Source: Flavobacterium piscis
Lineage (GTDB): Bacteria > Bacteroidota > Bacteroidia > Flavobacteriales > Flavobacteriaceae
Assembly: GCF_001686925.1 (NCBI RefSeq)
Contig: NZ_LVEN01000002.1
Location: 124,001-188,000, forward strand
Reading direction: 5' to 3'
DNA: 64,000 bases
Shown: piece by piece, positions 43,063 through 51,024 of the stretch
How the letters are laid out: each line of letters begins with the position of its first letter
Position numbering within the stretch: the stretch's first letter is position 1
The notes under the pieces: generated by a model
What the model saw: the letters and a program-made list of their open reading frames with translations, nothing else
Told to the model about the DNA's origin: nothing
Databases searched by the model: none
Made by a program: the position numbers and the translations under genes

Positions 43063-43515
43063 ATGACAACATTAAAAGCCGGTGACAAAGCACCAAACTT
43101 CTCAGGAGTTGATCAGGACGGAAAAACACATAAACTGGCAGATTACGCTGGAAAAAAATTAGTCGTTTTCTTTTATCCAAAAGCAAGTACACCAGGCTGT
43201 ACGGCCGAAGCTTGTGACTTAAGGGATAATTTCGAGCGTTTTAAAGCCAATAATTACGAATTGCTGGGCGTAAGTGCCGACAGTCAAAAAGCACAGCTAA
43301 AATTCAAAGACAAATACGAATTCCCTTTTGCATTATTAGCCGATGAAGATAAATCAGTAATCAATGCATTTGGCGTTTGGGGACCAAAGAAATTCATGGG
43401 AAAAGAATACGACGGAATCCATAGAACTACCTTTGTCATAAACGAAAACGGAATAATTGATGAGGTAATCGAAAAAGTAAAAACAAAAGAACACGCTGCG
43501 CAAATTTTGAAATAA
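43063..43515 (+). CDS. bcp: Thioredoxin-dependent peroxiredoxin, Bcp/PrxQ type
   Basis: 150 residues, the normal size. The catalytic motif is KASTPGCTAEACDLRD: peroxidatic Cys46 and resolving Cys51 five residues later, the PrxQ arrangement. FFYPKASTPG, GVSADSQ, FPFALLADE and TFVINENG complete the fold. It reduces hydrogen peroxide and organic peroxides in the cytoplasm using thioredoxin. It is transcribed alone and flanked on both sides by copies of a repeat family. Confidence 0.96.
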   Translation: MTTLKAGDKAPNFSGVDQDGKTHKLADYAGKKLVVFFYPKASTPGCTAEACDLRDNFERFKANNYELLGVSADSQKAQLKFKDKYEFPFALLADEDKSVINAFGVWGPKKFMGKEYDGIHRTTFVINENGIIDEVIEKVKTKEHAAQILK

Positions 43516-43792
43516 GATTTTTGTTTCAGGTTGTAATCTTGATGCAGAATTTTTTACCGCAAAGCACGCTAAGTTTTTTTGTATAGATTGCATTTAAAAT
43601 GTGCAAAGTTCGCAAAGCTAAAATGAAAAAATGTTTCAACAACTTTGACAAAGTTTCACGTCCAGCAAAAATAAGCAAAGTTCGCAAAGCTTAATCTAGA
43701 TAAAGCTTTGCGAACTTAACTTTTGCAAAAAAAATAATAAAAAACTTTGCGACCTTTGCGGTAAAATTCCCATTCCTTCAAAACCCAAAACA
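43516..43792. repeat. Repeat block downstream of bcp
   Basis: Contains GCAAAGTTCGCAAAGC (twice), a perfect hairpin AAGTTCGCAAAGCTT/AAGCTTTGCGAACTT (43678-43717, 10-nt loop) and TAAAAAACTTTGCGACCTTTGCGGT (43738-43762), an exact repeat of the copy at 42982-43006. No ORF is supported. Confidence 0.7.
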
Positions 43793-43835
43793 AAAAAAGT
43801 CCCAAAAAGAAAAACTTTCTTTTTAGGACTTTTTT
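43793..43835. terminator. Terminator at the 3' end of the 43839-45302 gene
   Basis: About 19-bp arms AAAAAGTCCCAAAAAGAAA / TTTCTTTTTAGGACTTTTT with a single C-A mismatch and 3-nt loop. A- and T-runs on the two sides suit both strands. Confidence 0.75.
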
Positions 43836-43838
43836 GTA

Positions 43839-45302
43839 TTATATATTATTTTGTTCCAATTCAGTTTCCGGATGATATCCAAAAAGATGATGTTCTTTTA
43901 TAATTTCGGCAACACCAGACGGAAGCATTGGTTCCCAGCCTGATTTCCCCTGACTGATCATTTTTAAAACTTCTCGGGAGAATACATTTAAAATATTAGG
44001 GTTGTAATCTACGATGTCAACCACTTTTCCGTTGAATTTAAAGAATTTGTACAATTCCTTCATTCTAGGATGAACTTTTAAGTTTTCAGAAGTGATAATT
44101 TCTCCGTTTTCGCCCAACATTGGGTATAAAAATACTTTCATATCGCGATAGAATAATTTTCCAAAAGCCTCAAGAATTCCACCACTTAAATGACGATAGT
44201 ATTTCTCATCAAAAATATCCACTAAATTATTTACCCCCATTGCCAATCCCATTCTTGCTTTGGTATAATTAGCAAAATATTCAACCACTTTATAATATTC
44301 CTGGAAATTGGAGATCATTACAGTCTGGCCTAAAGAACAAAGCAATTCAGCTCTGTCCATAAAATCTCGTTCATCAATTTCACCATCAGAACGTAAATTT
44401 GAAAGTGTAATTTCAAAAACGACCAAAGTATTGTCTTTTTCAACCTTATTTTCTTCAAGAAACATCTTAAGAGATTTCTCGTACATATCAAGGTTTACAT
44501 TTGTAACCGGACGAAAACTTCCTCTAAAAGCAAGAAGATTCTTTTTGTATAAAACAGCTGCCGGTAATACGTTTTTCCCTTCAGGATTAAACATTACGGC
44601 ATCAGTCATTCCGTTTTTAACCAATTGCAAACTCATCAAGCGATTATCAACATCAGCAAAACGAGGTCCTGAGAAGTTAATAGTGTCAATTTCGAGTTGG
44701 TCTTTGTCTAAGTGATCGTATAGGTAACGAAGTAATCGTTTTGGATCGTTGTATTTGTAAAAAGCACCGTAAATAAGGTTAACGCCTAAAATTCCCAGTG
44801 TTTCTTGTTGTAGTCTGGCATCAGTTTCTTTAAAACGAATATGAAGAATAATTTCGTTATAAGCTTCGTCAGGTTCAATTTGGTATCGAATTCCAACCCA
44901 ACCGTGACCTTTAAATTGTTTAGCAAAATCTATAGTGGCAACAGTGTTGGCGTAACTAAAGAAAAGTTTTGTAGGATGTTTTTCTCGGCTTAATCGTTCT
45001 TCGATTATTTGCCCTTCAAGAGTCAGCATTTTCTTTAATCGCTCTTCGGTTACGTAGCGGCCGTCACTTTCAATCCCATAAACTGCATCACTGAAATCTT
45101 TGTCGTAGGCAGACATTGCTTTTGCAATTGTTCCCGATGAACCTCCGGATCTGAAAAAATGCCTGACGGTTTCTTGTCCAGCACCAATTTCAGCAAAAGT
45201 TCCGTAAATATTCTCGTTTAAATTAATGCGTAACGCTTTGTCTTTTATGGAAGGAATCTGTTCGATGACCTTGTCACCTTTGAGTTTTATTTCTGTACCC
45301 AT
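43839..45302 (-). CDS. Conserved hypothetical cytosolic protein
   Basis: 487 residues, no signal peptide or membrane helix. Recognisable stretches include FAEIGAGQETVRHFFRSGG at the N-terminus, GHGWVGIRYQIEPDE and the C-terminal SREVLKMISQGKSGWEPMLP. I cannot place it in a domain family and would not trust any single database label without a search. It is monocistronic, with a strong 3' terminator and a divergent metallo-hydrolase gene upstream. Length and composition indicate a folded enzyme-sized protein. Confidence 0.65.
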   Translation of the reverse strand: MGTEIKLKGDKVIEQIPSIKDKALRINLNENIYGTFAEIGAGQETVRHFFRSGGSSGTIAKAMSAYDKDFSDAVYGIESDGRYVTEERLKKMLTLEGQIIEERLSREKHPTKLFFSYANTVATIDFAKQFKGHGWVGIRYQIEPDEAYNEIILHIRFKETDARLQQETLGILGVNLIYGAFYKYNDPKRLLRYLYDHLDKDQLEIDTINFSGPRFADVDNRLMSLQLVKNGMTDAVMFNPEGKNVLPAAVLYKKNLLAFRGSFRPVTNVNLDMYEKSLKMFLEENKVEKDNTLVVFEITLSNLRSDGEIDERDFMDRAELLCSLGQTVMISNFQEYYKVVEYFANYTKARMGLAMGVNNLVDIFDEKYYRHLSGGILEAFGKLFYRDMKVFLYPMLGENGEIITSENLKVHPRMKELYKFFKFNGKVVDIVDYNPNILNVFSREVLKMISQGKSGWEPMLPSGVAEIIKEHHLFGYHPETELEQNNI

Positions 45303-45366
45303 TTTATTTTAAATAGATTTGTTACAAAGTTAGCAAATTAGGCTTCTAATGAAAGAGAATTAATCC

Positions 45367-45374
45367 TATTTTTG
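45367..45374 (+). promoter_or_regulatory. -7 element of the metallo-hydrolase gene
   Basis: TATTTTTG (TAnnTTTG) lies 18 nt before the predicted TTG start. A -33 TTG at correct spacing is not visible. Confidence 0.4.
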
Positions 45375-45392
45375 TAAAAAAATTAAGTTCAA

Positions 45393-46157
45393 TTGAAGGT
45401 ATATTTTTTAGGTACTGGTACTTCGCAAGGCATTCCGATAATCGGAGTCGATCATCCCGTTTGTAAAAGCACTGATGCTAAGGACAAAAGGCTCCGCGTA
45501 TCCATTTGGATCACATGGGACGAACATTCTTACGTTATCGATTGCGGTCCTGATTTCAGGCAGCAAATGCTTTCTTGCGGCTGCAGACATCTCGATGCCA
45601 TTTTGTTTACACACGAACATGCAGATCATACTGCCGGTTTAGATGATATTCGCCCTTTTAATTTCAGACAGGGTGAAATTCCCGTTTATGCACACCAGCG
45701 TGTTATTGACAATCTTAAACGCCGTTTCGATTATGTTTTCGAAACTGTGAACAAATATCCTGGCGCTCCAAGCGTTAAAACTATTGAGGTTATTAATAAT
45801 CAACCTTTTGCTATTGGTGACAAAACCGCAATTCCGGTAAATGTGATGCACGGCGATTTGCAGGTTTTTGGATATCGAATAGATGACTTTGCTTATCTAA
45901 CCGATGTTAAAACCGTTCACGAAACTGAAGTAGAAAAACTAAAAAATCTTAAAGTTTTAGTGGTAAATGCTTTGCGCGTAGAACCACACGATACACACTT
46001 TAATCTGCAGGAAGCACTCGATTTTATCAATTTGGTTAAACCTGAAAAAGCTTATTTAACACACATTAGCCACGTTTTAGGCTTTCATGAAGAAGTGCAA
46101 AAGCAATTGCCTGAAAACGTGTTCCTGGCTTACGACAACTTAGAAATTACAATTTAA
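45393..46157 (+). CDS. MBL-fold metallo-hydrolase, PhnP-like
   Basis: 254 residues from a TTG start; the conserved MKVYFLGTGTSQGIPIIG begins there and no ATG fits. The metal motif THEHADHTAGLDDIRPF (H-x-H-x-D-H), the YLTDVK strand and the C-terminal THISHVLGFHEE match the PhnP-type cyclic phosphodiesterase / metal-dependent hydrolase branch. No other phn genes are present, so the phosphonate role is unlikely to be literal. The next gene begins 13 nt downstream and may be co-transcribed. Confidence 0.85.
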   Translation: MKVYFLGTGTSQGIPIIGVDHPVCKSTDAKDKRLRVSIWITWDEHSYVIDCGPDFRQQMLSCGCRHLDAILFTHEHADHTAGLDDIRPFNFRQGEIPVYAHQRVIDNLKRRFDYVFETVNKYPGAPSVKTIEVINNQPFAIGDKTAIPVNVMHGDLQVFGYRIDDFAYLTDVKTVHETEVEKLKNLKVLVVNALRVEPHDTHFNLQEALDFINLVKPEKAYLTHISHVLGFHEEVQKQLPENVFLAYDNLEITI

Positions 46158-46170
46158 TTATACCACAACA

Positions 46171-46674
46171 ATGAAAAAATCCTTAATGCTTTATCTTTTT
46201 ATCCTTGCGATATTAATGAATGTTTTTACTTATATGTTTTACAGTAGAGAAGTAAAATTTGGTGAGGAAAGATATGATAAAACAACTAAGAAATTAAGAG
46301 ACAGTATTAATTTGGTAACAACAAAATTAGCTGATGCAGATTATTTCTCTCTGGAACATAACGAAAATGCACAAAACTATTTTGACAATAGTGCTTCTGG
46401 AGGAAAAGTAATTTTATATGAAAAGCTAATTCCGGTTGTAACAGAGAAGCTGTTAGACCTAAATGCAAATCCAAACGGAAATCCTTACACAGGTCAAGAT
46501 AAAATTGGTCCAAACAAGTTCATCATCAATAAAATAAAAATTCTAAACCACAGATGGATTATTGCTGATTATAGCAATGGTGAATTATGGGGAGAAGTCT
46601 TGTTAAAATATTTTGTTGATAACGATGATAAGATTACTTTTGAGGTTAATCAAACCTGGTTGTATCAAAAATAG
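46171..46674 (+). CDS. Hypothetical membrane-anchored protein
   Basis: 167 residues with one N-terminal hydrophobic segment (about 5-24) that ends without a signal cleavage site, so an N-terminal anchor is likely. A charged helix (27-55) precedes a compact domain with DNSASGGKVILYEKLIPVV and a GNPYTGQDKIGPNKFIINKI segment. I do not recognise the family. It begins 13 nt after the metallo-hydrolase stop, suggesting a shared transcript. Function unknown. Confidence 0.65.
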   Translation: MKKSLMLYLFILAILMNVFTYMFYSREVKFGEERYDKTTKKLRDSINLVTTKLADADYFSLEHNENAQNYFDNSASGGKVILYEKLIPVVTEKLLDLNANPNGNPYTGQDKIGPNKFIINKIKILNHRWIIADYSNGELWGEVLLKYFVDNDDKITFEVNQTWLYQK

Positions 46675-46716
46675 TCATTAGCAATCCTATTTTTTGCAAT
46701 CTAAATTATAGGACAT

Positions 46717-47139
46717 ATGAAAAAGATATTTTTATTTTCGGTTATTATTGGTCTTTCATTTTCTTGTGCTAAAAAAGTTGCACAGGAAAATAATAGACCA
46801 AAAGAAGAAACAAAAAAAGTAGTTGGCGGAGATGTCGATACTCACGGATGTAAACCTTCTGCAGGTTATACTTGGTCATCACTTAAAAAAGAATGCGTGC
46901 GTCTTTTTGAGGTGGGAACAAAATTAGCTCATGCCGAAGACGGAAAAACATATTCAACAGTTTCCTATGTTATTTTTGAAGGAAACCAAGCCGAACTTTT
47001 TCTGGATACTCAAAAAGAACCAATCCTTTTAGAAAGAAAATCCGAAGGTGATTCCTGGACTAAAGATGATTATCAATTGATTCCCTGGAAAGGTTATGTT
47101 TTGAAAAAGAATGGTAAAATTATTTATACAGGACAGTAA
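46717..47139 (+). CDS. Hypothetical lipoprotein
   Basis: 140 residues with signal sequence and lipobox LSFSC (Cys 17), followed by a Lys/Glu linker to about residue 38. The mature domain carries HGCKPSAGYTWSSLKKECVRLFE with a Cys pair (44 and 60, possibly a disulfide), then a beta-rich part (YSTVSYVIFEGNQAELFL). Such small Cys-containing lipoproteins are common in Bacteroidota with unknown function. A strong terminator follows. It shares the strand with the metallo-hydrolase and hypothetical genes. Confidence 0.68.
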   Translation: MKKIFLFSVIIGLSFSCAKKVAQENNRPKEETKKVVGGDVDTHGCKPSAGYTWSSLKKECVRLFEVGTKLAHAEDGKTYSTVSYVIFEGNQAELFLDTQKEPILLERKSEGDSWTKDDYQLIPWKGYVLKKNGKIIYTGQ

Positions 47140-47145
47140 AAGTTT

Positions 47146-47179
47146 AAAGTCGCAGTTTTCAGTTTGAAGCTGCGACTTT
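47146..47179 (+). terminator. Terminator after the lipoprotein
   Basis: 10-bp stem AAAGTCGCAG/CTGCGACTTT, 14-nt loop, followed by TTTATTTT. The loop part GTCGCAGTTTTCAG is related to the repeat near 42910. Confidence 0.8.
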
Positions 47180-47185
47180 TTTATT

Positions 47186-47812
47186 TTAAGAAAAATGCAG
47201 TGTCATTAAAATAATTGCATAAATCCAAAAGTTATAAAGGATTGTAAAACTGAATCCATATAAAATACTATTTGAATAATTACCTCTGCATTTAGATGAT
47301 TTTTTAAAAACAAGTCGTATTGCCCTGAAGAATATCCAATAAAGCATTGCGATAAAAGTTAAGATAGAAAACCATACTATTGCGCCAAATGCCCAACATA
47401 AATAGCTAATTATAACGGCCATAACAAACCATAAAATTAGGCTTATTATAATTCCAAAGAATCCTTCACCAACATCCGGTGCGTCTTCAATACTTCGGTC
47501 TGTAACGGCTTCCTTTATAAAATCAATTTTTGATGGATCAAAACGATCTGTTATTTCCCCCAGATTATCTTTTATTTTAATTCCTTTGAATAATCCAATA
47601 GTTATAAATAGGAAGAAAGCTATAGATAAAATGGTTGTTGATAATAGCGAATTTTCAAAAAAGGAACTATGATTTCCTAGTCCAAAAAGCCAAACACTTA
47701 TAATAGTTAAAGGGATAACAATGAGTGTAATTATAAATATATTCTTGGAATTCAGAATTTTATAGTTGCTTGTCGATTTTAATTTACGATTCTTATTGTT
47801 CTTTTTTACCAT
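47186..47812 (-). CDS. Hypothetical integral membrane protein
   Basis: 208 residues, basic N-terminus (MVKKNNKNRKLKS), then about five membrane helices (near 27-45, 55-72, 118-140, 142-162, 182-205) with a soluble loop at 75-112 (IKDNLGEITDRFDPSKIDF). No family recognised. It is 15 nt downstream of the 47828-48394 gene and probably shares its transcript. Confidence 0.6.
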   Translation of the reverse strand: MVKKNNKNRKLKSTSNYKILNSKNIFIITLIVIPLTIISVWLFGLGNHSSFFENSLLSTTILSIAFFLFITIGLFKGIKIKDNLGEITDRFDPSKIDFIKEAVTDRSIEDAPDVGEGFFGIIISLILWFVMAVIISYLCWAFGAIVWFSILTFIAMLYWIFFRAIRLVFKKSSKCRGNYSNSILYGFSFTILYNFWIYAIILMTLHFS

Positions 47813-47827
47813 TAAAAAAATCTTTAA

Positions 47828-48394
47828 TCATTTGCGAACTTTCTTCTGATTTCTTAAAGATACAAACTCACCATTTTTATCTATTGTAAAATGCCCTTTA
47901 AAAGCTTCAGGCATTGCATTATATTGCTCGTTTACCTGATTTAGTGTTTGTCTAAAACAATTGTAATTGTATTTTTCAGCTAAATAAGGTAATGAATTTT
48001 GTCCTCTTAAAAGTTCGTATTCCTGATAATTATAAGGAGTAGTTTGCTGTCTTTTAAGCAATGTTAAATTAAATTTTAGCAGTAATTTTTCTATTTCCTT
48101 TTCGCTAATAAAATGCGAAAGTCCGCGAAGCGCATAGATTTTCATATCAAGATAACGCTCTTTTTTATAGGCATTATCAAAGAAATCCTTTAATTCAGGA
48201 AAATCAAAATCGTATAATAATCTTAAGGCTTTATTTCTAAGATCCAATTGTTTTGTAGTAGAATAAATCCTGGTTAAGTGAGTAAAATTATCTTTATTGA
48301 TACTATTTTGATCTAAAGAAAACAGCGCACTTCTAAAGTCTTTATTGCTGTCCTTAATTTTTTCGTCAGTTAATATAATTGGGAAATTACTCAT
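47828..48394 (-). CDS. Hypothetical helical protein, HEAT-like
   Basis: 188 residues, cytosolic, mostly helical, with a short repeat-like element (LRNKALRLLYDFDFPELKDFF, YLDMKIYALRGLSHFISEKEI) reminiscent of HEAT repeats. The C-terminus is basic (SLRNQKKVRK). It starts 52 nt before the esterase stop codon region on the same strand and precedes the membrane-protein gene by 15 nt. No function can be assigned; the helical repeat suggestion is weak. Confidence 0.55.
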   Translation of the reverse strand: MSNFPIILTDEKIKDSNKDFRSALFSLDQNSINKDNFTHLTRIYSTTKQLDLRNKALRLLYDFDFPELKDFFDNAYKKERYLDMKIYALRGLSHFISEKEIEKLLLKFNLTLLKRQQTTPYNYQEYELLRGQNSLPYLAEKYNYNCFRQTLNQVNEQYNAMPEAFKGHFTIDKNGEFVSLRNQKKVRK

Positions 48395-48446
48395 TATAAG
48401 GATTTAAAATAACTAAAAACTGAGACTAAAAACTGTGACTAGAAAA

Positions 48447-49091
48447 CTACTCCGCCAGCCAATTTTTAAAATCAAAGAAATTTTGTGGAGCAACTCCGTG
48501 ACCAACAGGATATTCCTTGTAAGTAACCGGAATATGCAGTTTTTCTAAAATAGCAGGAGTTTTTCTCGCCCAATCAATAGGGATTACCTGATCTACAGTT
48601 CCGTGAGAGGCGAATATTTTTAAGTTTTTAAAGTCATTTTTCTCGTAACCTTCTTTGATGATTTCTTCGTTGAAATAACCACTCATGGCAACAACTCTCT
48701 GAATTTTTTCAGGATACGAAAGTGCAACAGCATAACTTAAAATAGAACCCTGGCTAAAACCAACCAAAGTAATTTTATTGGCATCAATAGGATAATTGGC
48801 AACCAATTCATCAACAAACTTAGCGATCAAATCGCGTGAAGTTTTCGCTTGCTCATTATCTGAAAACTTATTCTGGTCAGCATCAAAATTAATAGCATAC
48901 CAAGCGTAAGCTCCATATTGTAAATCATAGGGTGCGCGGGCAGAAATAATATAATAATTGTCAGGAAGTTCAGTAGCAAACGAGAATAAATCAGCTTCGT
49001 TGCTGCCGTATCCGTGTAATAAAAGTAAAACAGGATTTTTATCTAAGATAACTTTTGGTTCTTGTATTTTATATTCTAAAGATAGATTCAT
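48447..49091 (-). CDS. Alpha/beta-hydrolase, phospholipase/carboxylesterase type
   Basis: 214 residues with the esterase catalytic set: nucleophile Ser in GFSQGS (about residue 108), Asp in HGTVDQVIP and His in VGHGVAP. The family cleaves short acyl esters of lipids or other substrates in the cytosol (YpfH-like). No signal peptide. Upstream and downstream genes on the same strand may be co-transcribed but share no clear role. Confidence 0.88.
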   Translation of the reverse strand: MNLSLEYKIQEPKVILDKNPVLLLLHGYGSNEADLFSFATELPDNYYIISARAPYDLQYGAYAWYAINFDADQNKFSDNEQAKTSRDLIAKFVDELVANYPIDANKITLVGFSQGSILSYAVALSYPEKIQRVVAMSGYFNEEIIKEGYEKNDFKNLKIFASHGTVDQVIPIDWARKTPAILEKLHIPVTYKEYPVGHGVAPQNFFDFKNWLAE

Positions 49092-49219
49092 TTCTTTTGG
49101 AAAGTTATGAGTTATAAGTTTTGAGTTATGAGTTTCTTTCGAAGTTGATCTTTGTCAAAATTTCGAACTTTCAGAAAGCTTTTAAGTTTGGAATTTGGAA
49201 CTTCAAAAATTGGAATTTT
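49092..49219. repeat. Spacer with decayed palindromic repeats
   Basis: CTTTGTCAAAATTTCGAACTTTCAGAAAG (49150-49178) is a decayed relative of the perfect hairpins at 3051 and 3140. The following AAGTTTGGAATTTGGAAC (49182-49199) resembles arms of the hairpin at 24152. Confidence 0.5.
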
Positions 49220-49546
49220 TTAACCGATGGATTTAAACCATTTTTGAAACAAATTCCCAACTAAAGGAATTGGTCTTGTTTGCCCTTGTATAGCGCTAAA
49301 AATGCCATATGTCCATAATATCGAAATACAAATCCACATGGGAAAAGTAATCATAAAGCTGTCGAAATTGCTGATAATGGCTCCGAAGGAAATAAAAGCA
49401 AGTGATAATCCTAAAGCCTGACGAATATGAAAAGAGGCAAAACTATTTTTATTTTCAGAGTTCATAGACATCGCGATTAAAACACCAATAATTAAAATAT
49501 AACTGGTAATAGCGATTGATTTTCCTTCTTCGATTGAATTATTCAT
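49220..49546 (-). CDS. Small DUF4870-like membrane protein
   Basis: 108 residues with three predicted membrane helices (about 13-33, 43-62 and 65-85). The pattern SFASFHIRQALGLSLAF and the C-terminal PLVGNLFQKWFKSIG resembles the small DUF4870 family. Function unknown. It ends 5 nt upstream of the dihydroorotase-like gene's 3' boundary on the same strand, so it may lie in that transcript. Confidence 0.65.
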   Translation of the reverse strand: MNNSIEEGKSIAITSYILIIGVLIAMSMNSENKNSFASFHIRQALGLSLAFISFGAIISNFDSFMITFPMWICISILWTYGIFSAIQGQTRPIPLVGNLFQKWFKSIG

Positions 49547-49551
49547 TGTAA

Positions 49552-50808
49552 TTATTGAGATATAACAAGTTGATTTTGATTCAAAATTCCATAAACAGAA
49601 CCTTTGATTTCTGTTCCTAAAAAAGCAGAATTTTTAGATTTTGAAAGAATACTGCCTTTCGTAAAAGTGGATGTTCCTTCCGGAGTAAAAAAAGTAAAGT
49701 TAGCTTTAGAACCTTCAGCAATTGAATCGCTTTCAATTCCAAAAACAGCTTTTCCCGAAGTTAATTTTTCAATTACCGTTTCAAGCGGTAAAACAGTTAA
49801 CAAAGCGCCAAACGCACTTTCAAGACCAATTGTTCCGTTTTTAGCCGTATCAAATTCCATTTTTTTGAATTCGATATCAATTGGGTTATGGTCTGAAGTA
49901 ATCATGTCTATCGTACCGTCTTTAACTCCGTTTAGTAAAGCTTGTCTGTCAGTTTCGGTTCTTAACGGCGGTGTAACTTTAAAACGGGTATCAAAACCAT
50001 CTAATTTTTCATCGGTTAAAACCAAATGATGTACAGCAACACTCGCAGTAACCTGTAACCCTTTTGCTTTAGCTTCTCTAATTAATTCGACCGATTTTGC
50101 AGTAGAAATTGTTGGAATATGGAGTTTCCCTCCCGTATATTCCAGTAGAAATAAGTTTCTTGATATTTGAAGTTCTTCTGCTAAATTTGGAATTCCTTTC
50201 AACCCTAATTTGGTCGAAACAATTCCTTCATTTGCAACTCCATTTCCTTTAATATTCGGGTCTTGGGAATAGGTAATAACCAATCCGTCGAAATCCTGAA
50301 CGTATTGTAAAGCAATTTTGAGCAAGTTGGCGTTGTCGATACTTTTATTGTAATCTCCAAAAGCAACAGCTCCGGATTTTTTCATATCAAACAATTCTGC
50401 CATATCTTTTCCTTCGCTCGCTTTTGTTAAAGCCCCAATTGGGAAAAGTGCTGTAGCAAAACCATTTGCTTTGTTTTTTACAAAATTCACCTGTGATTGA
50501 TTGTCGATAACAGGAAAGGAGTTGGGTTGCAGAGCAATGCCGGTAAAACCACTTTTTGCAGCAACATTCAATCCGTTTGCAATAGTTTCTCTGTCTTCAT
50601 AACCTGGTTCTCCAAAAGAAACGCTGCTATCAAACCAACCTTGAGAAAGATGTAAATTATCAAATTTAACTTCGGTGGTATCCTCGATATCCAGAATTGA
50701 AGTTCCTATTTTTTCTATTAAACCATCTGCAATTAAAAGATCAACGGTCTGGTTATGAAACGGACTTTTTGAATCGATAATTTTGGCGCTTCTGATGATT
50801 ATTTTCAT
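49552..50808 (-). CDS. pyrC: Dihydroorotase-like protein, apparently without the metal-binding HxH
   Basis: 418 residues from the ATG at 50808 (an upstream ATG at 50856 is less consistent with the family). The fold is clearly dihydroorotase/amidohydrolase: IADGLIEKIG, FGEPGYEDRETI, VAVHHL, VTPPLRTETDRQALL, DGTIDMITSDHNPID. But the canonical D-x-H-V-H-F of the active site reads DSSVSF (residues 60-65), with both metal His replaced by Ser, and the substrate Arg of REPG is Gly. It may be an inactive (PyrC'-like) partner of aspartate transcarbamoylase rather than an enzyme. Gene symbol is given for the family only. Confidence 0.8.
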   Translation of the reverse strand: MKIIIRSAKIIDSKSPFHNQTVDLLIADGLIEKIGTSILDIEDTTEVKFDNLHLSQGWFDSSVSFGEPGYEDRETIANGLNVAAKSGFTGIALQPNSFPVIDNQSQVNFVKNKANGFATALFPIGALTKASEGKDMAELFDMKKSGAVAFGDYNKSIDNANLLKIALQYVQDFDGLVITYSQDPNIKGNGVANEGIVSTKLGLKGIPNLAEELQISRNLFLLEYTGGKLHIPTISTAKSVELIREAKAKGLQVTASVAVHHLVLTDEKLDGFDTRFKVTPPLRTETDRQALLNGVKDGTIDMITSDHNPIDIEFKKMEFDTAKNGTIGLESAFGALLTVLPLETVIEKLTSGKAVFGIESDSIAEGSKANFTFFTPEGTSTFTKGSILSKSKNSAFLGTEIKGSVYGILNQNQLVISQ

Positions 50809-50874
50809 ATGTAGATATTTATTTTGTACTGAAACAATTAAATTATTTTGAAACATGAATGCTTAATTTTTCTA

Positions 50875-51000
50875 AACCATTAAGGAATTAAGTTAATAAA
50901 GGAAAAACTCAATATTCTTAATGAACAGAAATAGTACTTAAGTCTCTTTTACCATTTAAAATTTAAGACGAAGCTTAATCTTCTTAATCTCTTAATGGTT
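50875..51000. repeat. Inverted pair of AACCATTAAG repeats
   Basis: AACCATTAAGGAATTAAG (50875-50892) and CTTAATCTCTTAATGGTT (50983-51000) are inverted copies with one mismatch, about 90 nt apart. Together they fill most of the spacer between the dihydroorotase-like and BatA-like genes. Confidence 0.65.
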
Positions 51001-51024
51001 CAAAAAAAAGTAAAACTTTAAGTT

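Noticed and set aside
50809..50856. Upstream ATG for the dihydroorotase-like gene
   Set aside because: Family proteins begin near MKIIIRSAKIID; the extra 16 residues are unlike the family.
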